Shown: positions 58,201 to 64,000 of the stretch, piece by piece
How positions within the stretch are numbered: position 1 is the first letter of the stretch
Layout of the letters: every line of letters begins with the position of its first letter
Assembly: GCA_033675265.1 (NCBI GenBank)
Contig: JAUJYZ010000607.1
Location: forward strand, 124,001 to 188,000
Origin: Actinostola sp. cb2023
Taxonomy: Eukaryota; Cnidaria; Anthozoa; Actiniaria; Actinostolidae
Direction: 5' to 3'
Length of the DNA: 64,000 nt
The notes under the pieces: model-generated
Database searches by the model: none
Seen by the model: only the letters and a program-made list of their open reading frames with translations
Told to the model about the DNA's origin: nothing
Program-made: the position numbers and the translations under genes

Positions 58201-59340
58201 ACTTCCACAAAATCTTCCTCGGCTTTCGGGTACATATATTCACTATTCAACCTCATAGCCATGCTATTACTTATAATTATCTATAATAGTAATGATGTTC
58301 TGCCAAATACAATACAATGGGACAATATTTTTATAACTTCAGAATTACAGTTTATCTGGAGCTACAATACAAGATGATGATGATGCTGAATGTCGACGAT
58401 GTTGTGCCTTCAATATACCAGTAAGTTTGACCTGAATTGCTACTTTTCTGCTCATCGGTTAATCTGTGATCTATAATCTTATGTTTGAATTGTGTTTGAC
58501 CATTACTAGGCAATGGTGCTATTTGCTGAACCACAAAGATTTAAAACGGAACTGTACCCAATGTTTCATGATCTAGTAGAAGATCCCCATGCACTTGTAC
58601 GGCGAACTATAGCATGTGGATTTCATGAGGTTTGTGACAGTATAGTAGATGGAAATCAGATTCGTTAGCAATAATATTATGAATACCATTCGAATCATAT
58701 ATAGCCTGCACATGCAGATAAACTGCACCAAAAAGTTGAGTCTTGAGAAAGCTACATTGCATTCTAATCTTCATCAAGCATAAACTCTCTAACATTGAAA
58801 ATGGAGAGCCTACAATTTCAGCTCTGTTATATATATTGTATAAACGCCATGTCTACTGACTGTTTCTGGTGTTTGCATGCTCGACGATCCATCAGTTGGA
58901 AGATCAATTGAAGTAAATTTATGTGATGCTTTTAGTATAAGCCACAAACTTGATACTAGGTAGCTTATACATGGGTGTTTATAATATATTCACATACATT
59001 GTATTAAATCCATTCCAGGTTGCAAAATTACTTGGTTCTGGTGTTGGAGTGACACAACAAGATTTAGGTATATTATTAAAAGATGAATCTATTGAGGTGA
59101 GTTGCAAAACACTTTCTAACTTATATACATGTATCAGTAAGGGTTTTGCTGTCGATGTTAAATGCTCCTTTAGAGGTGTTAGTATGTGGATAAATAAACG
59201 ATTGATTGATTGATTGAATCAATAATATTATTGTTTGTAATGTTTTTTTAATTTTATTTCATTTTCAGGTTCTTCAAGGACTTATTCAAAATTTACCAGA
59301 CAGTTTAGAATGTTTAGCCAATAGTGGGCATGTGTCAAAG
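49262..59340 (+). CDS. PPP4R4: Protein phosphatase 4 regulatory subunit 4 (PPP4R4), 5' fourteen exons, partial
   Basis: Exons: 49262-49342, 49441-49514, 50971-51073, 51713-51860, 52011-52084, 52156-52262, 54427-54534, 55005-55126, 56651-56773, 57202-57314, 58343-58420, 58510-58629, 59019-59096 and 59269-59340. That is 467 codons with every junction in phase; the C-terminal half lies right of the window. Diagnostic stretches are SAEEIERLTVDENLDDIERS, HIQLSATMSFMNILQ, VSNAWLETLL, LAISKGQLSQSVSCRLASCK, LSQDVDYEVRACMCQELE, IIPELVELTNDEENSVRLAG, SRLFGKLCHGLS and GILLKDESIEVLQGLI. They match vertebrate PPP4R4 block by block and not PPP4R1. Family knowledge: it is a HEAT-repeat cytosolic subunit that binds the PP4 catalytic subunit. 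For exon 2 the acceptor at TACTGATAG, not the later CTGCAG, keeps the frame. Intron 6 holds two transposon relics and intron 14 a 93-bp array. Confidence 0.94.
51157..51368. mobile_element. 212-bp inverted-repeat element in PPP4R4 intron 3
   Basis: CAGTCAATTCCAGCGGTTA and TAACTGCTGGAATTGACTG are inverted ends. A C-run (CACCCCCCTCCCCCCC) and GGGGTCAGC words lie inside. Confidence 0.8.
52278..53097. mobile_element. GCGGCTTAT element, copy 2 (820 bp), TA TSD
   Basis: The ends CCGTATTCACCGGCGTATAA and TTATAAGCCGGTGAATATGG are inverted, with TA on both sides. The left end lies only 15 bp inside intron 6 of PPP4R4. It lacks the nested 147-bp MITE of copy 1. A CATACATACATACATA run at about 52470-52486 begins its own roughly 120-bp private segment. 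Confidence 0.92.
53248..53676 (-). mobile_element. TTTCGG-rich element, copy 3 (429 bp), inverted, TA TSD
   Basis: Reverse complement of the 37816 and 46253 copies. Left AATTCCGAAAGTAGCGAG and right CTCGCTACTTTCGGAAG ends, with CCCCCCGAAAGTAGCGA subterminal words. It shares the interior TAGATGACAAACAGCACTAG with the others. PPP4R4 intron 6. Confidence 0.9.
53677..54426. other. Rest of PPP4R4 intron 6, nothing recognised
   Basis: AT-rich intron sequence without a repeat or exon I can name. Confidence 0.4.
55364..55435 (-). repeat. tRNA-like Pol III repeat, copy 1 (72 nt cloverleaf, UGA at anticodon position)
   Basis: The minus strand begins GCCTCGGTAGCTCAGTGGGT and contains GTGGGTTCGAATCCCGC. 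A box (TAGCTCAGTGGG) and B box (GGTTCGAATCC) are intact. The acceptor stem forms 7 pairs (two G-U), the D stem 4, the T stem 5, and the anticodon stem only 4 of 5. Position 33 is A rather than the near-universal T, and there is no long variable arm as a tRNA-Ser would need. I read it as a tRNA-derived SINE head or pseudogene in PPP4R4 intron 8. Confidence 0.65.
55639..55815 (-). repeat. Second copy of the tRNA-like repeat
   Basis: Direct duplicate of about 55300-55500, about 319 bp away. It shares AACGTGATAAA at one end and AGACGCTGATTTTAACCGAA at the other. The tRNA-like part (about 55689-55754) has a B box with one change (GGTTTGAATCC) and a shortened acceptor side. Confidence 0.75.
57420..57740. 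repeat. 44-bp tandem array, about 7 copies, each an imperfect palindrome
   Basis: GTTTCTAG recurs at 57502, 57546 and 57590. The unit AATCATACCTCATGCATAAT then CATAAGGTACAATTAGTTTC is partly self-complementary (GTACC/GGTAC, TAATC/GATTA). PPP4R4 intron 10. Confidence 0.85.
57741..58342. other. Remainder of PPP4R4 intron 10
   Basis: Facing words CAGAGTAGAGGCAATACTAC / GTCCTCTACTCTG and ATGCTATTACAAAATAATAGCAT suggest further foldback remnants. No exon before the acceptor at 58342. Confidence 0.4.
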
Positions 59341-59427
59341 GTATTTATGACCAAGATTACACTATAGCTTGGTGTTTAACTGAGCTACAAGTTCAAACTT
59401 GGCTGGTTCTTTTATTATTATTATTAA

Positions 59428-62400
59428 TATTCCCCTATATCTTGCAGTGATGGGTATCCATCCTCCTTTGCAGGACCCCCCTAATGTAGATGTAGATGTA
59501 GAACACCAGTATCTATTAGACATTCCCCTATATCTTGCAGTGATGGGTATCCATCCTCCTTTGCAGGACCCCCCTAATGTAGATGTAGATGTAGAACACC
59601 AGTATCTATTAGACATTCCCCTATGTCTTGCAGTGATGGGTATCCATCCTCCTTTGCAGGACCCCCCTAATGTAGATGTAGATGTAGAACACCAATATGT
59701 ATTAGACATTCCCCTATATCTTGCAGTGATGGGTATCCATCCTCCTTTGCAGGACCCCCCTAATGTAGATGTAGATGTAGAACACCAGTATCTATTAGAC
59801 ATTCCCCTATGTCTTGCAGTGATGGGTATCCATCCTCCTTTGCAGGACCCCCCTAATGTAGATGTAGATGTAGAACACCAATATGTATTAGACATTCCCC
59901 TATATCTTGCAGTGATGGGTATCCATCCTCCTTTGCAGGACCCCCCTAATGTAGATGTAGATGTAGAACACCAGTATCTATTAGACATTCCCCTATGTCT
60001 TGCAGTGATGGGTATCCATCCTCCTTTGCAGGACCCCCCTAATGTAGATGTAGATGTAGAACACCAGTATCTATTAGACATTCCCCTATATCTTGCAGTG
60101 ATGGGTATCCATCCTCCTTTGCAGGACCCCCCTAATATGTAGATGTAGATGTAGAACACCAACATCTATTAGACATTCCCCTATATCTTGCAGTGATGGG
60201 TATCCATCCTCCTTTGCAGGACCCCCCTAATGTAGATGTAGATGTAGAACACCAGTATCTATTAGACATTCCCCTATATCTTGCAGTGATGGGTATCCAT
60301 CCTCCTTTGCAGGACCCCCCTAATGTAGATGTAGATGTAGAACACCAGTATCTATTAGACATTCCCCTATATCTTGCAGTGATGGGTATCCATCCTCCTT
60401 TGCAGGACCCCCCTAATGTAGATGTAGATGTAGAACACCAACATCTATTAGACATTCCCCTATATCTTGCAGTGATGGGTATCCATCCTCCTTTGCAGGA
60501 CCCCCCTAATATAGATGTAAATGTAGAACACCAGTATCTATTAGACATTCCCCTATGTCTTGCAGTGATGGGTATCCATCCCCCTTTGCAGGACCCCCTA
60601 ATATAGATGTAGATGTAGAACACCAGTATCTATTAGACATTCCCCTATGTCTTGCAGTGATGGGTATCCATCCTCCTTTGCAGGACCCCCCTAATATAGA
60701 TGTAGATGTAGAACACCAGTATCTATTAGACATTCCCCTATGTCTTGCAGTGATGGGTATCCATCCTCCTTTGCAGGACCCCCCTAATATAGATGTAGAT
60801 GTAGAACACCAGTATCTATTAGACATTCCCCTATGTCTTGCAGTGATGGGTATCCATCCTCCTTTGCAGGACCCCCCTAATATAGATGTAAATGTAGAAC
60901 ACCAGTATCTATTAGACATTCCCCTATGTCTTGCAGTGATGGGTATCCATCCTCCTTTGCAGGACCCCCCTAATATAGATGTAGATGTAGAACACCAATA
61001 ATCTATTAGACATTCCCCTATGTCTTGCAGTGATGGGTATCCATCCCCCTTTGCAGGACCCCCCTAATATAGATGTAGATGTAGAACACCAGTATCTATT
61101 AGACATTCCCCTATGTCTTGCAGTGATGGGTATCCATCCTCCTTTGCAGGACCCCCCTAATATAGATGTAGATGTAGAACACCAATATCTATTAGACATT
61201 CCCCTATGTCTTGCAGTGATGGGTATCCATCCTCCTTTGCAGGACCCCCCTAATGTAGATGTAGATGTAGAACACCAATATCTATTAGACATTCCCCTAT
61301 GTCTTGCAGTGATGGGTATCCATCCCCCTTTGCAGGACCCCCCTAATATAGATGTAGATGTAGAACACCAGTATCTATTAGACATTCCCCTATGTCTTGC
61401 AGTGATGGGTATCCATCCTCCTTTGCAGGACCCCCTAATATAGATGTAAATGTAGAACACCAGTATCTATTAGACATTCCCCTATGTCTTGCAGTGATGG
61501 GTATCCCATCCTCCTTTGCAGGACCCCCCCTAATATAGATGTAAATGTAGAACACCAGTATCTATTAGACATTCCCCTATGTCTTGCAGTGATGGGTATC
61601 CATCCTCCTTTGCAGGACCCCCCTAATATAGATGTAAATGTAGAACACCAGTATCTATTAGACATTCCCCTATGTCTTGCAGTGATGGGTATCCATCCTC
61701 CTTTGCAGGACCCCACTTAATATAGATGTAGATGTAGAACACCAGTATCTATTAGACATTCCCCTATGTCTTGCAGTGATGGGTATCCATCCTCCTTTGC
61801 AGGACCCCCCTAATGTACATGTAAATGTAGAACACCAATATCTATTAGACATTCCCCTATGTCTTGCAGTGATGGGTATCCATCCCCCTTTGCAGGACCC
61901 CCCTAATATAGATGTAGATGTAGAACACCAATATCTATTAGACATTCCCCTATGTCTTGCAGTGATGGGTATCCATCCTCCTTTGCAGGACCCCCCTAAT
62001 GTAGATGTAGATGTAGAACACCAATATCTATTAGACATTCCCCTATGTCTTGCAGTGATGGGTATCCATCCCCCTTTGCAGGACCCCCCCTAATATAGAT
62101 GTAGATGTAGAACACCAATATCTATTAGACATTCCCCTATGTCTTGCAGTGATTGGTATCCATCCCCCTTTGCAGGACCCCCCTTAATATAGATGTAGAT
62201 GTAGAACACCAATATCTATTAGACATTCCCCTATGTCTTGCAGTGATGGGTATCCATCCCCCTTTGCAGGACCCCCCTAATGTAGATGTAGATGTAGAAC
62301 ACCAATATCTATTAGACATTCCCCTATGTCTTGCAGTGATTGGTATCCATCCTCCTTTGCAGGACCCCCCTAATATAGATGTAGATGTGAACACCAATAT

Positions 62401-64000
62401 CTATTAGACATTCCCCTATGTCTTGCAGTGATGGGTATCCATCCCCCTTTGCAGGACCCCCCTTAATATAGATGTAGATGTAGAACACCAATATCTATTA
62501 GACATTCCCCTATGTCTTGCAGTGATTGGTATCCATCCCCCTTTGCAGGACCCCCCTTAATATAGATGTAGATGTAGAACACCAATATCTATTAGACATT
62601 CCCCTATGTCTTGCAGTGATGGGTATCCATCCCCCTTTGCAGGACCCCCCTTAATATAGATGTAGATGTAGAACACCAATATCTATTAGACATTCCCCTA
62701 TGTCTTGCAGTGATGGGTATCCCACTTTGCAGGACCCCCCTAATGTAGATGTAGATGTAGAACACCAATATCTATTAGACATTCCCCTATGTCTTGCAGT
62801 GATGGGTATCCCACTTTGCAGGACCCCCCTAATGTAGATGTAGATGTAGAACACCAATATCTATTAGACATTTCCCCTATGTCTTGCAGTGATGGGTATC
62901 CATCCCCCTTTGCAGGACCCCCCTTAATATAGATGTAGATGTAGAACACCAATATCTATTAGACATTCCCCTATGTCTTGCAGTGATGGGTATCCCACTT
63001 TGCAGGACCCCCTAATGTAGATGTAGATGTAGAACACCAATATCTATTAGACATTCCCCTATGTCTTGCAGTGATGGGTATCCATCCCCCTTTGCAGGAC
63101 CCCCCTTAATATAGATGTAGATGTAGAACACCAATATCTATTAGACATTCCCCTATGTCTTGCAGTGATGGGTATCCATCCCCCTTTGCAGGACCCCCTT
63201 AATATAGATGTAGATGTAGAACACCAATATCTATTAGACATTCCCCTATGTCTTGCAGTGATGGGTATCCCCCTTTGCAGGACCCCCCTTAATATAGATG
63301 TAGATGTAGAACACCAATATCTATTAGACATTCCCCTATGTCTTGCAGTGATGGGTATCCATCCCCCTTTGCAGGACCCCCCCTAATATAGATGTAGATG
63401 TAGAACACCAATATCTATTAGACATTCCCCTATGTCTTGCAGTGATGGGTATCCCCCTTTGCAGGACCCCCCTAATATAGATGTAGATGTAGAACACCAG
63501 TATCTATTAGACATTCCCCTATGTCTTGCAGTGATGGGTATCCATCCCCCTTTGCAGGACCCCCCCTAATATAGATGTAGATGTAGAACACCAATATCTA
63601 TTAGACATTCCCCTATGTCTTGCAGTGATGGGTATCCATCCCCCTTTGCAGGACCCCCCTTAATATAGATGTAGATGTAGAACACCAATATCTATTAGAC
63701 ATTCCCCTATGTCTTGCAGTGATGGGTATCCCCCTTTGCAGGACCCCCCTAATATAGATGTAGAACACCAGTATCTATTAGACATTCCCCTATGTCTTGC
63801 AGTGATGGGTATCCATCCCCCTTTGCAGGACCCCCCTAATATAGATGTAGATGTAGAACACCAATATCTATTAGACATTCCCCTATGTCTTGCAGTGATG
63901 GGTATCCATCCCCCTTTGCAGGACCCCCCTAATGTAGATGTAGATGTAGAACACCAATATCTATTAGACATTCCCCTATGTCTTGCAGTGATTGGAATCC
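59428..64000. repeat. 93-bp tandem array, at least 49 copies, in PPP4R4 intron 14
   Basis: The unit begins TCCCCTATATCTTGCAGTGA, continues GGGTATCCATCCTCCTTTGC and AGGACCCCCCTAATGTAGAT, and ends GAACACCAGTATCTATTAGA. It starts 88 bp after the exon-14 donor and runs off the window. The first 700 bp alternate ATAT/ATGT and CAGTATC/CAATATG forms, a two-unit (186-bp) pattern. To the right, indels become common (CCCCCTTAATATAG, CCCACTTTGCAGG). With 93 = 31 codons, both strands stay open in the regular part. It sits between exons of PPP4R4, so I treat it as intronic. Confidence 0.95.

Noticed and set aside
59362..60165. Open frames of about 250 aa on both strands in the 93-bp array
   Set aside because: The unit is 31 codons long and happens to lack stops. 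The frames break as soon as indels appear, and the block lies between PPP4R4 exons.

Overview
The window is nuclear DNA from an animal. Coding sequence is split by GT-AG introns, intergenic space is large, and short inverted-repeat transposon relics are everywhere. The gene set (a cilia protein, a retinol saturase, a nucleolar zinc-finger protein, a PP4 regulatory subunit, plus a CysK/CBS-type cysteine synthase and a LicD-type enzyme) fits a marine invertebrate, most likely a cnidarian such as a coral or sea anemone. That taxonomic call is inference; no species-specific marker was seen.

Genes, left to right: (1) the 3' end of RSPH1 (+, 154-774); (2) a complete five-exon RETSAT (+, 5369-9757); (3) a single-exon LicD-family transferase with an N-terminal membrane anchor (+, 17932-18612); (4) ZNF330/NOA36 (+, 22729-33184, nine exons), with a disturbed exon 4; (5) a cysteine-synthase-like PLP enzyme (-, 48990 down to about 36801, fourteen exons), convergent with ZNF330; (6) the 5' part of PPP4R4 (+, from 49262, fourteen exons, running off the right edge). 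Genes 5 and 6 are head to head, 271 bp apart, and probably share a promoter. Exon joins in RETSAT, the cysteine synthase and PPP4R4 were checked for phase and give continuous reading frames.

Repeats: at least six tandem arrays (units of 31, 34, 44, 93, 96 and 103 bp) and about 30 inverted-repeat elements, many with visible target-site duplications (TA, 5, 7 or 9 bp). Several families occur two or three times here: the TTTCGG-rich element (37816, 46253, 53248), the GCGGCTTAT element (42151, 52278), the CAGCTATTTC element (10190, 36296) and the GTGTGGACACTCG element (21675, 48250).

The most notable observations are these. A 31-bp minisatellite in ZNF330 intron 8 appears to be amplified from that gene's own exon-8/5' splice site, giving some 40 copies of the donor. 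A TIR element at 19417-19680 carries an 81-bp, nearly identical copy of the membrane-anchor coding segment of the neighbouring LicD gene. A PPP4R4 intron holds a 93-bp array of at least 4.5 kb whose every unit contains two acceptor-like TTGCAG sites. The genes themselves look like ordinary housekeeping loci with no shared pathway; no defence island or operon-like system was found.
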